Below are positions 23,639 to 31,568 of a stretch of DNA of 35,628 nucleotides, piece by piece. The translations under genes were made by a program, and so were the position numbers. Source of the stretch: Reyranella sp. (GTDB lineage Bacteria; Pseudomonadota; Alphaproteobacteria; Reyranellales; Reyranellaceae); NCBI GenBank assembly GCA_021732285.1, contig JAKFVH010000176.1:1-35628 (forward strand). Direction: 5' to 3'. The notes under the pieces are model-generated. The model saw nothing but the letters and a program-made list of their open reading frames with translations, was not told where the DNA came from and ran no database searches. The first letter of the stretch is position 1; each line of letters starts with the position of its first letter.

Positions 23639-25303
23639 TCACGCCTCGCCGTAATGGACGCGCCGATACGCGCGTGACGGGATGAGATCGTCGGTGTGGA
23701 TGTCCCACACCGAACCGATGTTGGCCGCCTGATGCTCGCGGAACAGCGGCGCAAAACGGCCCATCTCGGTGACGGCGGTGCCGCGCAGGCCGAAGCCCGT
23801 CGCCACGCCGGCGAGATCGCCGCGGCCGTGCATTGCCTCGGCGGGATCGATGCCGTTGGCGCGGAACTTGTGGAACTCCGCGCCATAGCCGCCGTCGTTC
23901 ATCACCGAGATCAGCATGCGGATGCCCTGGCGGCGGATCGTCTCGAGCTCCTGGATGTGCATCAAGAGGCTGCCGTCGCCCTCGATCAGCATGACCTTGC
24001 CGTCGCCGCGCGCCGCGGCGATGCCGATGGCCGCCGGCAGGCCCGAGCCGATGGCGCCGAACTCGTTGACCACATGATACTTGTCGGCCGGCCGGCCCTT
24101 CATGTGGGTCATGGCGATGCTGAAATAGTGGCCGCCGCCCACGACGACGTCCCAGTCCTTGGGGATCGCCTGGTCGAGCTCGAGGATCGCCTTGCGCGGA
24201 TCGACGGTGTTGGGCTGGACCTGGAACTCCTTCGAGTCCGGTGAAGCGCCCGCGATCTGCCGGGCCATGTCGCCGCTGCGGAAGCCGGCGCGTGAGATGC
24301 CGCGCGCCTTGAGGCGGGCGACGATCGCCTCGGCCGCGGCCTTGGCGTCGGCGCGCACGTGCAGGTCGGCGGTGCGCAGGCCCTGCCACAGGCCGCGTGG
24401 ATTGACGTCGATCTGCACGGTGCGGGCGCCGGGATAGAGATAGCCGCCTTCGGTCGTGTAGTGGCCGAGCCCCGCGCCGACGCCGATCACCAGGTCGGCC
24501 TCGGCGAAACGCTCGCGCGCGAAGTCGCTGGCGAAGGAGCCGGCGATGTCGAGGGCGTAGGGATTGCCGTCGAACAGGCCCTTGCCCAGCAGCGACGTCG
24601 CCAGCAGCGCGCCCGACTGCTCGGCCAGCGCCTCGAGCGCCTGGCGTGCACCCGACTTGATGACGCCGCGGCCGGCCAGCACGACCGGCTTCTCGGCCTC
24701 GGCGATCAGGTCGACGACACGGTCGACCATGGCGGGATCGGGGATCGGCCGCTGCGCCATCGGCACCAGCTCGGAGGAGGGCGTGTAGTCGGTGAGATGC
24801 GGCCAGGCCTGCTTCTGCAGGTCCATCGGGACGGAGAGCACCACCGGCTTGCGCTCGGCCTCTGCCACCTGGAAGGCCTCGCGCACGTTGTCGAGCACGC
24901 GGTCGACATGTTTCACGCCGACGAAGTGCGCACCACAGGCCAAAGCGAGCGGCGCCATGTCGATCTGCTGGATGTACCAGGAAGAGGCGAGCGGTGAATC
25001 GCCCGCGAACACCACCAAGGGCGTGTTGCTGCGCGCCGAGATGGTGAGCGCCGTCATGATCTGGGTGAAGCCCGGCCCGCAGGTCGTCGAGGCCACCCCG
25101 ACCTTGCCGGTGGCGCGGGCATAGCCGTCGGCCATGGCGACGGCGCAGTGCTCGTGGCGGGCATGCACCACCTTCATGCCGGGCAGCTTCGCCATCGCCA
25201 CCGACCAGTACATGTTGGCGTCGCCCATCAGGGTGAAGAGAGTGTCCACGCCCTCGGCGGCGAAGGCGCGCGCCAGCATGTCGGTCACCTGCAGCTTGCT
25301 CAT
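23639..25303 (-). CDS. thiamine pyrophosphate-dependent enzyme, acetolactate synthase-like
   Basis: A 554-residue ThDP enzyme with the three-domain layout of the acetohydroxyacid synthase/oxalyl-CoA decarboxylase group. Catalytic Glu51 is in HARHEHCAVAMADGYA; the ThDP/Mg motif is EGDGSLLM followed about 25 residues later by VMNDGGYG. The central domain contains KPVVLAGRGV. It acts on a 2-keto acid or related substrate by C-C bond cleavage or ligation. A biosynthetic IlvB is unlikely because no small subunit is present and the gene sits in a TauD/CoxG operon. The ATG overlaps the stop of the CoxG-like gene (ATGA) and has GGGAG about 9 bases upstream. Confidence 0.9.
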   Translation of the reverse strand: MSKLQVTDMLARAFAAEGVDTLFTLMGDANMYWSVAMAKLPGMKVVHARHEHCAVAMADGYARATGKVGVASTTCGPGFTQIMTALTISARSNTPLVVFAGDSPLASSWYIQQIDMAPLALACGAHFVGVKHVDRVLDNVREAFQVAEAERKPVVLSVPMDLQKQAWPHLTDYTPSSELVPMAQRPIPDPAMVDRVVDLIAEAEKPVVLAGRGVIKSGARQALEALAEQSGALLATSLLGKGLFDGNPYALDIAGSFASDFARERFAEADLVIGVGAGLGHYTTEGGYLYPGARTVQIDVNPRGLWQGLRTADLHVRADAKAAAEAIVARLKARGISRAGFRSGDMARQIAGASPDSKEFQVQPNTVDPRKAILELDQAIPKDWDVVVGGGHYFSIAMTHMKGRPADKYHVVNEFGAIGSGLPAAIGIAAARGDGKVMLIEGDGSLLMHIQELETIRRQGIRMLISVMNDGGYGAEFHKFRANGIDPAEAMHGRGDLAGVATGFGLRGTAVTEMGRFAPLFREHQAANIGSVWDIHTDDLIPSRAYRRVHYGEA

Positions 25304-25905
25304 CCTGGTGTCTCCCTTTTTCCGAAGAGGCTGCGCAACCACGACAGGAAGGCGCGCCACATGAGGTTGCCCGCCCGCAGCTCGGTGGCGGGCGGTGAAG
25401 GCGGCATGGATGGCGCCGGCGATGTCTCCGCCGTCGCAGCCGGCCGGCGCTCGGCCACCAGCTTGGCGAGATTGGTCGAGAATTCGCCGAGCAGGGCGCG
25501 CGCGACATGCACGCCGCCGGCATTGGCGAAGGTTTCCAGCGGCCCGCTGACGCTGAAGCTGCCGTCGATCGCGAGCTCGGTGGTCTCCTTGCCCGCGACT
25601 TTGACAATCCCCGAGGCGAGCGCGCGCGAAGCGCCGCGCCCGTCGATGCCGCGGCCCTCGATGGTGCAGGTGCGCGCCGTCTGGTCGAAGACAAGACTGG
25701 CCTCGCCGCGGAACACCGCGACGGTCGGGCCGAACTTCACGCGCACCGAGCCGCGCCACAGCCCGTCGCCCCCACCAGGCGAGAGGGTCTCGGGCGACAG
25801 CGTGGCGCCGGGAATGCACGAGGCGACCAGGGCCGGGTCGCTCAGCAGCGGCCAGACCTCGTCGGCCGGCAGCGCAATCGTCGTGGTCTCGCTCAGTGCC
25901 GCCAT
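25300..25905 (-). CDS. CoxG-like SRPBCC family protein
   Basis: 201 residues. Residues 1-150 match the carbon monoxide dehydrogenase subunit G (CoxG) branch of the SRPBCC/START-like fold: LPADEVWPLLSDPALVASCIPGA, VKFGPTVAVFRGEA, and the VSGPLETFANAGG segment near the end. The C-terminal tail is Pro/Ala-rich and ends in an aromatic, basic amphipathic stretch (MWRAFLSWLRSLFGKR) that could bind the membrane, as CoxG is thought to do when recruiting molybdo-hydroxylases. No molybdenum hydroxylase genes are present in this window. It starts 2 bases after the TauD stop and overlaps the ThDP gene start, so all three are one operon. Confidence 0.87.
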   Translation of the reverse strand: MAALSETTTIALPADEVWPLLSDPALVASCIPGATLSPETLSPGGGDGLWRGSVRVKFGPTVAVFRGEASLVFDQTARTCTIEGRGIDGRGASRALASGIVKVAGKETTELAIDGSFSVSGPLETFANAGGVHVARALLGEFSTNLAKLVAERRPAATAETSPAPSMPPSPPATELRAGNLMWRAFLSWLRSLFGKRETPG

Positions 25906-25907
25906 GG

Positions 25908-26756
25908 CTACGCGGCGCGCTGCCGCTGGAGCTCGTCCTGCATGATGGTGGTGCGCCAGTGGATGCGCTGCTCGTCGAGCGGATAGCCGCCACAGGCCTT
26001 GTGCAGGCCGCAGCGGTTGTCCCAGATCACGATGTCGCCCGCCTTCCACTTGTGCTGGTACTGCGCCGGCGTCTCGACCATGTAGGGCGTGAGCTCCTTG
26101 ACCAGCGCGTCGCTGTCAGCCTCGCTCATCCCCTGGATACGCACGATGTGGTGCGGGTTGGCATAGAGCGAGGTGCGGCCCGTTTCCTCGTGCACGCGGA
26201 CCATCGGATAGACGGCCGGCGGCTTCTGCCGGTCCTCGGGCTCCAGCAGCTCATGGCCTTCGCGCTTCTTGCCACCGTAGATGTATTCCGCCTTCAGCCC
26301 GGCGATGCGCTGTTTGAGGCCGTCGGGGAGCGATGCATAGGCCTCGTACATGCTGGCAAAAGCGGTGTCGCCGCCGGTCGAGGGAATGGCGACGCCGTAG
26401 AGCTGCGTGCCCTTGCAGACCTCGGTGTCCCAGGGCGAATCGGTGTGCCAGTGGCCGCCGCGATTGTAGATCGCCTGGTTGACCTGGCCGTCGGGCTTCT
26501 TCGTGCCGATGCCCATCACGGTCAGCTCGGGGAGTTCCGGGTCGCGCGTCTTGCGCACGCGATGCGGCTTCAGCCGGCCGAAGCGTCGGGAATAGGCAAG
26601 AAATTCTTCCTTGGTGAGCGTCTGGCCGCGCACGATCATCACGATGCTGTCGAGCCAGGTCCGATAGAGCGTCTGCCAGTCGCCGTCGCTCAGCACGCGC
26701 ACGTCGACGCCGGTGACCAGGGCGCCGATCTTGGGATGAGGCCGTTCGATCTGCAT
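25908..26756 (-). CDS. TauD/TfdA family Fe(II)/2-oxoglutarate dioxygenase
   Basis: 282 residues, the normal length for the family. The iron-binding facial triad is His104-X-Asp106 (GHWHTDSPW) and His252 (NRCGLHKACGG); Arg268 (HWRTT) would bind the 2-oxoglutarate carboxylate. It hydroxylates an organic substrate, commonly a sulfonate, aryloxyacetate or similar, with release of CO2 and succinate. The N-terminus (PHPKIGALVTGVDVR) is standard. It is the first gene of the three-gene minus-strand operon and is divergent from the CMD-like gene. The 112-base gap presumably holds both promoters, but no clear -35/-10 pair was found. Confidence 0.93.
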   Translation of the reverse strand: MQIERPHPKIGALVTGVDVRVLSDGDWQTLYRTWLDSIVMIVRGQTLTKEEFLAYSRRFGRLKPHRVRKTRDPELPELTVMGIGTKKPDGQVNQAIYNRGGHWHTDSPWDTEVCKGTQLYGVAIPSTGGDTAFASMYEAYASLPDGLKQRIAGLKAEYIYGGKKREGHELLEPEDRQKPPAVYPMVRVHEETGRTSLYANPHHIVRIQGMSEADSDALVKELTPYMVETPAQYQHKWKAGDIVIWDNRCGLHKACGGYPLDEQRIHWRTTIMQDELQRQRAA

Positions 26757-26839
26757 GGGCGAAGTCTACGCCCGCCAAGACGCTGGTAAAGCCTCGCCGA
26801 TTCGCCCAGCATCGTCGGCAACAGGAACGGGAGGAAATC

Positions 26840-26872
26840 GTGCCTCGCATCGCGGCTCTTGTTTTCGCATGA
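26840..26872 (+). CDS. possible 10-codon leader ORF coupled to the CMD-like gene
   Basis: GTG at 26840 sits 5 bases after GGAGG, the only good ribosome site before the CMD-like gene. It reads MPRIAALVFA and stops at a TGA overlapping the ATG of the next gene (ATGA). The main gene has no Shine-Dalgarno of its own, so its translation may depend on ribosomes arriving from this small ORF. It could instead be a relic of the main gene's start in another frame. Confidence 0.4.
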   Translation: MPRIAALVFA

Positions 26873-27639
26873 CCACGCGCGCCTCCCTGCGCAAGGACGG
26901 CGAGGCCATGCGCCGTCGCCTGTTCGGCGATGACGAGGGCGCCCCGGCGATCATGCGCACGCTGAACAGCGAGGCCGTTTATGGCGCGATCTGGAGCCGA
27001 CCAGGCCTCGCCATCGAGGACCGCATGGTCTGCGCGCTAGCAGCACTCGGCGCCGTGCAGCGCCTGAAGAAGCTCCGCCGCCATGTCGCGGCGGCGCTCG
27101 ACCTTGGCCTGCCGGTGCGGGCGATCGTCGAGATCCTGATCCAGATCGGCATCTACGCCGGCTTCGCGGCGTCGGAGGAGGCGGTCGGGGCCGCGGCCGC
27201 GGCTTTCGCCGAACGCGGCGTGGCGATGCCGGAAGAAACCGCGCGCGAGGACTCGCTCGAGGCGCTGAGCGAACGCGGCCGCAAGTTGATGGAGCAGCTG
27301 CATGGCGATCGTGCCGCCGAGGGCTATGCCGCGCCCGGCAATGCCGTGACCGGTGCGCTCTATCCCCTGGCCATCCAGTATGGCTACGGCGAGATCTGGT
27401 TTCGCCCGGGCCTCGACCTCAGGCGGCGGGCCCTCGTCGCCGTGGCCGCCTTCACGGCGTTGAAGCTCGACGGCCAGGTGAAAAAGTTCGGCCAGTCGGC
27501 GCTCAACATGGGGCTGAGCCGCACCGAGGTGATCGAGGCGGTGATCCAGACCGCACCGTTCAGCGGCTTTGCCCCGGCGCTGAACGCGCTCGGCGGGCTC
27601 GGCGAGGCATTGGACGACCCAGTGAGGAGGAACCGATGA
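26869..27639 (+). CDS. carboxymuconolactone decarboxylase-like protein with two CMD domains
   Basis: 256 residues containing two related all-helical CMD/AhpD-like domains. The first (about 25-105) includes IWSRPGLAIEDRMVCALAALGAV and LPVRAIVEILIQIGIYAGF. The second (about 165-245) repeats the pattern with IWFRPGLDLRRRALVAVAAF and LSRTEVIEAVIQTAPFSGF. Neither has the AhpD CxxC, so it is closer to PcaC-type lactone decarboxylases than to peroxidase partners. The substrate is unknown. ATG 26869 lacks a Shine-Dalgarno and overlaps the stop of a possible leader ORF. The cupin gene starts on its stop codon (ATGA). Confidence 0.87.
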   Translation: MTTRASLRKDGEAMRRRLFGDDEGAPAIMRTLNSEAVYGAIWSRPGLAIEDRMVCALAALGAVQRLKKLRRHVAAALDLGLPVRAIVEILIQIGIYAGFAASEEAVGAAAAAFAERGVAMPEETAREDSLEALSERGRKLMEQLHGDRAAEGYAAPGNAVTGALYPLAIQYGYGEIWFRPGLDLRRRALVAVAAFTALKLDGQVKKFGQSALNMGLSRTEVIEAVIQTAPFSGFAPALNALGGLGEALDDPVRRNR

Positions 27640-28049
27640 CCCACCACGCCCCCGAGTTCCGGCATCCCGACGACATGGACTGGGAAATGGGCCGCTTCCG
27701 CAACGTCACCAAGTTCCTGTTCCATCCGACGCCGGAGCGGCCGACGGTGCCCAATGCCGGCTTCCTGCGCTACGAGCCGGGCTCGGGCTTTCCCTTGCAC
27801 AAGCACGACTTCGCCCAGGTCTGGTACATCATCGAGGGCGAGTTCCGCATGGGCGACAAGACCTACGGCCCCGGCACCCTGGTCTACATGGAAGACCCGC
27901 ACTTCGAGAACGAGATGCGCACCGAGACCGGCGGCACGGTGCTGTTCGTGCAGTATCCCGGGCCGACCACCGGCGCGCGTCCGATCTACGACGGGCGGAT
28001 GAACCTCAAAGAGGCGCCGCGGCCCGACAAGCTCGACCTCGAGCACTGA
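27636..28049 (+). CDS. cupin domain protein
   Basis: 137 residues forming a single cupin beta-barrel. Motif 1 is GSGFPLHKHDFAQVWYIIEG, giving the HxH and Glu metal ligands; motif 2 is YGPGTLVYMEDPHFENEM with the usual PG and a histidine. It probably binds iron, manganese or zinc and could be a small dioxygenase, isomerase or sensor for the pathway of this locus. The ATG overlaps the CMD-like stop and GAGGAGG lies 6 bases upstream, so it is well translated. No terminator was seen after it. Confidence 0.9.
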   Translation: MTHHAPEFRHPDDMDWEMGRFRNVTKFLFHPTPERPTVPNAGFLRYEPGSGFPLHKHDFAQVWYIIEGEFRMGDKTYGPGTLVYMEDPHFENEMRTETGGTVLFVQYPGPTTGARPIYDGRMNLKEAPRPDKLDLEH

Positions 28050-28135
28050 CGAAGGTCGACTGCAACCTGAAGGCGGGTGCGGGCGTTTCTCCGCATCGCC
28101 GCGCAGTCGGTCGCCGCGACACTCATGAGCCCTGA

Positions 28136-28855
28136 ATGACGTTCGTCAGCGACACGCCGCGTCCCAGCATCCCCATCGCCCACAACGACCATCACGCGGC
28201 GCCCGAGGGCGCCACCTTCGGCAATGCCATCCTCGATTCATTAAGCCTGGTGGAGCGCCATCTCCTCGCGCCATCGCTCGAACGGGTGGCGTTGCGCGTC
28301 GGCGAGTGCCTCGAGCCGCCGGGCCAGCCAATCGGGTATGTCTACTTTCCGGTGGAAGGTCTGATCTCGATGTTTGCCGGCGCGACGCCCGGCACGCGCA
28401 TCGAAATCGCGACCGTCGGCAGCGATGGCATGACCGGGCCGGGTGTCCTGCTGGGCGACGCGACGGCCGGCGAGACCCTTGTGCAGGCGGCCGGCAGCGC
28501 CTGGCGCATTGCCGCCGGCTCCCTGCAACGGCTGGCCGAGCTCCATCCGGCTCTCCACCGCACTCTGCTGGCCCATGTCGGCGTGGCCCTTCGCCAGGTC
28601 ATGGACACCGCCTGCTACAGCGGCCGCGCGACGATCGTCGAGCGCCTGGCGCACTGGCTGCTGCAGGCCGCAGAGCGCCTGGACGCGCGCCGGCTCGTGA
28701 TCACCCATGACGCTTTGGCCGGGATCCTGGGGGTGCGCCGACCGAGCGTCACGACGGGCCTGCAAGTGCTGGAAGGCCGGTATCTGATCCGCTCGACGCG
28801 GCGGGCCATCGTGGTGCTCGATCCGCAGGGCCTGGCCGAGGTCGCACGGCGCTAG
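28136..28855 (+). CDS. Crp/Fnr family transcriptional regulator
   Basis: 239 residues. An N-terminal cyclic-nucleotide-binding-type jelly roll (about 30-150, PIGYVYFPVEGLISMF) is followed by a long dimer helix and a C-terminal winged helix (about 180-239), whose recognition segment is HDALAGILGVRRPSVTTGLQVLEG. There are no FNR-type N-terminal cysteines. The Arg/Ser cAMP-contact residues are not evident, so the ligand is unknown; this resembles the widespread alphaproteobacterial group with a degenerate nucleotide pocket. The start codon has no clear Shine-Dalgarno. The upstream cyclase in this window could in principle feed it, but there is no direct evidence. Confidence 0.9.
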   Translation: MTFVSDTPRPSIPIAHNDHHAAPEGATFGNAILDSLSLVERHLLAPSLERVALRVGECLEPPGQPIGYVYFPVEGLISMFAGATPGTRIEIATVGSDGMTGPGVLLGDATAGETLVQAAGSAWRIAAGSLQRLAELHPALHRTLLAHVGVALRQVMDTACYSGRATIVERLAHWLLQAAERLDARRLVITHDALAGILGVRRPSVTTGLQVLEGRYLIRSTRRAIVVLDPQGLAEVARR

Positions 28856-29098
28856 CCAAGAAAACTGTATCTTTCATGCAACAGAAGTCGCGGCGGCGGC
28901 ATTAGGTGACCATGCCACCCAGGAATCTGCCGGCACAGTCGACTGTGTCGCGTGAACTAAGCCTGCTGCGCGCTCTCGGCGTCAGCCTCCGAACCGTCCG
29001 TCCGCGTCCTCTGAGACAACCGTTGCCCTTGCTGCCTCCGAGCAGACCGCCACTCCTTGATGGATTTCCTGCAGCCCCGGCGCCGGACGGCGCTTCGG
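28856..29098. other. intergenic stretch with no convincing feature
   Basis: The region lies between the Crp/Fnr-type gene and the convergent end of the membrane-protein gene. A short proline/arginine-rich frame crosses it, but it lacks a ribosome site and has low-complexity composition. The first ~35 bases are AT-richer than average. No hairpin terminator was seen. Confidence 0.4.
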
Positions 29099-29659
29099 TC
29101 AGGCGGCCAGCCGCGCCCTGATCTGCCGGGTGCGTAGCGTTCTCAACAGCTCTTCGCCGTAGGGCAGGGCGCCGCAAAGTGTGACGCCCAGCATGACCGC
29201 CCCCAGGTACCACCCGGGCAGCGGTGAATGCTTGAGCTGCAGGGCAAAGTCCGCGTCCCCGATGCCCAGCAGGGCCACGAACTGAGGCCAGTGCAGGATA
29301 GCGACAACCGCTGTGGCCACCGCGGGCGCCATCTCCAGCACGCCATGGACGTGCTGCTCGATCGGCGTGACGCGGCGTGTGGCGTTGGCGTAGCGCACGT
29401 CCCACATCGCCGTCGCCTGGTGCAGAACCAACCCGACCAGCATGATGAGCAGAACAGCGGCATTGATCTCCAGAAACAGCGCTGCCAGGAGCGGTACGCC
29501 AACTTCGCCGAACTGCAGCAAGTGCAGCAGCGACTCGGCGACACCGCTCGTGCGCTCGATGTGCGAGGCGCGATGGCAGAAATAGTCGGCAAGACCCGCG
29601 AGCAGCCAGACCGGCACGACGAGGTACGTCAGGAAGTGTTCCAGCAGGATGTCGGTCAT
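29099..29659 (-). CDS. small polytopic membrane protein with conserved-looking His/Glu residues
   Basis: 186 residues with about five hydrophobic helices. Charged or metal-liganding residues cluster at membrane edges: His29 and His33 (CHRASHIE), His46, His80 with Asp87 (LHQATAMWD), and Glu101, His103, His105, Glu109 (EQHVHGVLE). This pattern recalls membrane di-metal enzymes, but no known family is recognised and the function is unknown. Its ATG overlaps the stop of the winged-helix gene (ATGA), making it the last gene of a four-gene operon with hemerythrin and a HAD phosphatase. Confidence 0.82.
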   Translation of the reverse strand: MTDILLEHFLTYLVVPVWLLAGLADYFCHRASHIERTSGVAESLLHLLQFGEVGVPLLAALFLEINAAVLLIMLVGLVLHQATAMWDVRYANATRRVTPIEQHVHGVLEMAPAVATAVVAILHWPQFVALLGIGDADFALQLKHSPLPGWYLGAVMLGVTLCGALPYGEELLRTLRTRQIRARLAA

Positions 29660-29898
29660 GCGGTGGCGGTCGGCACCACGCTGAGACGCACGCTGTGCGG
29701 CGGGTCGCTGTCGGCGACGAACCAGCCCCGCTCGATCGCCCGGCGCACGGCCGTGTTGCTGGCCTCGTCGTCCAATCCCAGGCGTTGGGCGATGTCGTGT
29801 ACGGCCACCCAGTGACAGGGTCGACCGCCGGCCACGCGCGCGACGTCCTCGCGCATGGCTGAGGCCGTCCGGTCGGTTTCGTCCGCTTGCTCGTTCAT
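29656..29898 (-). CDS. small winged-helix-like protein
   Basis: 80 residues. The segment WVAVHDIAQRLGLDDEASNTAVRRAIERGWFV reads as a helix-turn-helix followed by a wing (PPHSVRLS), so it may be a small DNA-binding protein or a degraded domain. The ATG overlaps the stop of the HAD phosphatase gene (ATGA) and its own stop overlaps the next start, so it is clearly translated as part of the operon. The frame stays open upstream to 30057 but that part only shadows the phosphatase gene. No specific family is recognised. Confidence 0.75.
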   Translation of the reverse strand: MNEQADETDRTASAMREDVARVAGGRPCHWVAVHDIAQRLGLDDEASNTAVRRAIERGWFVADSDPPHSVRLSVVPTATA

Positions 29899-30464
29899 GG
29901 TCCTGGAGAAATGTCGCGACGCCCCGCCAGGTTGCGCAGGTGAGCGTCGACCGCGGCGGCAAGGTCGTCGTGGACGGCGACCGGCTCGACATATTGCGGC
30001 AGGCCGTCCTCGAGAGCCCTGCGTCCCAGCCCGGTGCGGACCAGGATGCGCGGGCAACCGGCGTGGAAGGCGGCCTTGAGGTCGTCGACCTGGTCGCCGA
30101 CGAAGGGCGTGTCAGCGGCCCTGGCGCCGTAGGTCGCAAGTGCCTCCCGCAACATGCCGGCCGCCGGCTTCATCCGTGGGGTTTTGCATTCGCAGGTGCA
30201 ACAGAGAATGCGGCCGATCCGGGCGCCTTTTGCCGCCAGCATGCTCGTCAGGGCCTCGTGGACGGCGTCGAGCTCTGCCTGGCTCATCGCACCGCGCGCC
30301 ACCTCCGGCTGGTTGGTGCAGATCGCCACGTCGAACCCGGCGCCGTTCAACCGGGCAATCGCCTCCGCCGCGCCGGCGATCAGTTTCAGGCCGGCGGGCG
30401 CCTTGATGTTGTCCTTGCGGTTGACCACGACGACGCCATCGCGGTCGAGCAGGAACAGCGGCAC
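29895..30464 (-). CDS. HAD-IIIA family phosphatase, GmhB-like
   Basis: 189 residues. The HAD nucleophile motif is LLDRDGVV (Asp7 and Asp9); motif II lies in ICTNQPEVARG and the acidic motif in FVGDQVDDLKAA. This matches D-glycero-D-manno-heptose-1,7-bisphosphate phosphatases and histidinol phosphatases. The zinc loop is compact and unusual: CCTCECKTPRMKPAAGM rather than the usual CPHHP...CxCRKPxPGM. It may remove a phosphate from a sugar. The GTG start at 30464 is supported by GGAGG 4 bases upstream. It lies 14 bases after the hemerythrin stop and overlaps the next gene by 4 bases. Confidence 0.87.
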   Translation of the reverse strand: MPLFLLDRDGVVVVNRKDNIKAPAGLKLIAGAAEAIARLNGAGFDVAICTNQPEVARGAMSQAELDAVHEALTSMLAAKGARIGRILCCTCECKTPRMKPAAGMLREALATYGARAADTPFVGDQVDDLKAAFHAGCPRILVRTGLGRRALEDGLPQYVEPVAVHDDLAAAVDAHLRNLAGRRDISPGP

Positions 30465-30478
30465 GCGTCCTCCGATGG

Positions 30479-31027
30479 TCAGTCGTCGCCGGCCGCAACC
30501 GGGTTGTCCTGCACCAGCTTGTGGCCGGAGAAGCTGCGGGTATGCGGCGGCGGCAGGTTGCCGCCGGCGAACTGCTGCTTCAGCTCCTCCTTGCGCGCCA
30601 TGATGCGTTGCCCCAGCGCCTCGATGTCGAGGCCGGCCTCGCGCGCCTGGGCGAACAGGCCTTCGGAGCGCTTCTCCTCTTCCTTGACGTGGTGCTTGAT
30701 CAGCTCCGACAGCACCGTGACCTTGGCGTCGTAGAATTCGGCGTCGGGCTCGCTGTCGAGCAGTTCGGCGATCAGGACTTTGGCGCCGTCATGCTCGACA
30801 TAGGCCTCGTCGAGCACGTCCTCCTCCTCGATCTTGTCCTTGCAGGCCGGGTAGAAGATTTCCTCCTCGACCATGGAATGGATCATCAGCTCGGTGCAGA
30901 TCTGCTGGACCAGCATCTTCTTGCGGTCCTCGTCGCGCGCCTTCTCGGCCTTCTCGAACAGGTCCTCGACCTTGCGATGGTCTTCCTTGAGCAGGGCGAT
31001 GGCGTCGGGCTTTTCGCGGCTTGGCAT
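30479..31027 (-). CDS. hemerythrin-like (HHE domain) protein
   Basis: 182 residues. Likely di-iron ligands are His17 (KEDHRKVE), His50 and Glu54 (MIHSMVEEE), His79 (VEHDGAK) and His112 or 113 with Glu116 or 117 (IKHHVKEEE), the HHE pattern of a four-helix bundle. Relatives bind oxygen, NO or iron and protect against oxidative or nitrosative stress in the cytoplasm. The tail from about 155 is a Pro/Gly-rich extension. GAGG 6 bases before ATG 31027 supports the start. It leads the four-gene minus-strand operon. Confidence 0.93.
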   Translation of the reverse strand: MPSREKPDAIALLKEDHRKVEDLFEKAEKARDEDRKKMLVQQICTELMIHSMVEEEIFYPACKDKIEEEDVLDEAYVEHDGAKVLIAELLDSEPDAEFYDAKVTVLSELIKHHVKEEEKRSEGLFAQAREAGLDIEALGQRIMARKEELKQQFAGGNLPPPHTRSFSGHKLVQDNPVAAGDD

Positions 31028-31284
31028 GGGGGACCTCGGTGGTGTTGCGGGTGAAAATCACTCCCACAACGAGGCCTGCCAGGGGACGTTGCACCTGCGG
31101 TGCTGCGCCGATCAGTGTCCCGGGCATTAATCCAGCGTTGTCGCATCGTCGGCGAAAGCCCTTGGCGCCGGCGGCTGAGAGACCAGAGGCATAACTTGGA
31201 ATGCCCAGTGCTCCCGCCCCCAGGCGACGGAGTTCTGCCATGAGGGGTCTCCTTGCACCGCTCAGCTCGAACGAAGAAGTCACG

Positions 31285-31500
31285 ATGGGACCCACCTCGC
31301 AGTACAAGCTGCCGGCGGAGCATTTGAAGCATCTGGAGCAATTGAAACTGATCGAAGCGGGCAGGGGCGGCTACCGACTGACGCCGCTTGGCCGCCAACG
31401 CTACAACGCACTGCCGCGGCCGGCGGGGTTGGCGGTCGACGGGTCACCAAGGGCGATCGAGCAAATGCTCTCCAATCTCATCCGGTCCAGGCAAACCTAG
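31285..31500 (+). CDS. small winged-helix-like protein of unknown function
   Basis: About 71 residues. The sequence LPAEHLKHLEQLKLIEAGRGGYRLTPLGRQRYNAL has the helix-plus-wing look of a MarR/PadR-type reader head, but lacks a full DNA-binding domain. It may be a small regulator or a partner of one. The start is uncertain: ATG 31285 is chosen since coding quality begins here and AGAAG is upstream; ATG 31240 and ATG 31201 are in frame. It is divergent from the hemerythrin gene and ends at a bidirectional terminator. Confidence 0.6.
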   Translation: MGPTSQYKLPAEHLKHLEQLKLIEAGRGGYRLTPLGRQRYNALPRPAGLAVDGSPRAIEQMLSNLIRSRQT

Positions 31501-31524
31501 GCGGCGATGCGGAGCGGAACGACG

Positions 31525-31549
31525 AAGGGCAGGCTTTGCGCCTGCCCTT
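31525..31549. terminator. bidirectional hairpin between convergent genes
   Basis: Perfect 10-base arms AAGGGCAGGC and GCCTGCCCTT around a TTTGC loop, between the stop of the plus-strand small gene and the stop of the minus-strand YflT-like gene. There is only a short T tract on either side, so it may be a weak terminator in both directions. Confidence 0.7.
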
Positions 31550-31568
31550 GTCACGATTCCCGTCGTTC

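Noticed and set aside
23639..25303. Assignment as biosynthetic acetolactate synthase IlvB
   Set aside because: No ilvN-like small subunit nearby, and the operon context with TauD and a CoxG-like protein is catabolic.
28906..29121. 71-residue Pro/Arg-rich plus-strand frame
   Set aside because: Low-complexity composition, no ribosome site, and it overlaps the end of a better supported gene.
29660..30139. Long upstream extensions of the membrane-protein and winged-helix frames
   Set aside because: They only shadow the phosphatase gene; the ATGA overlaps give natural starts.
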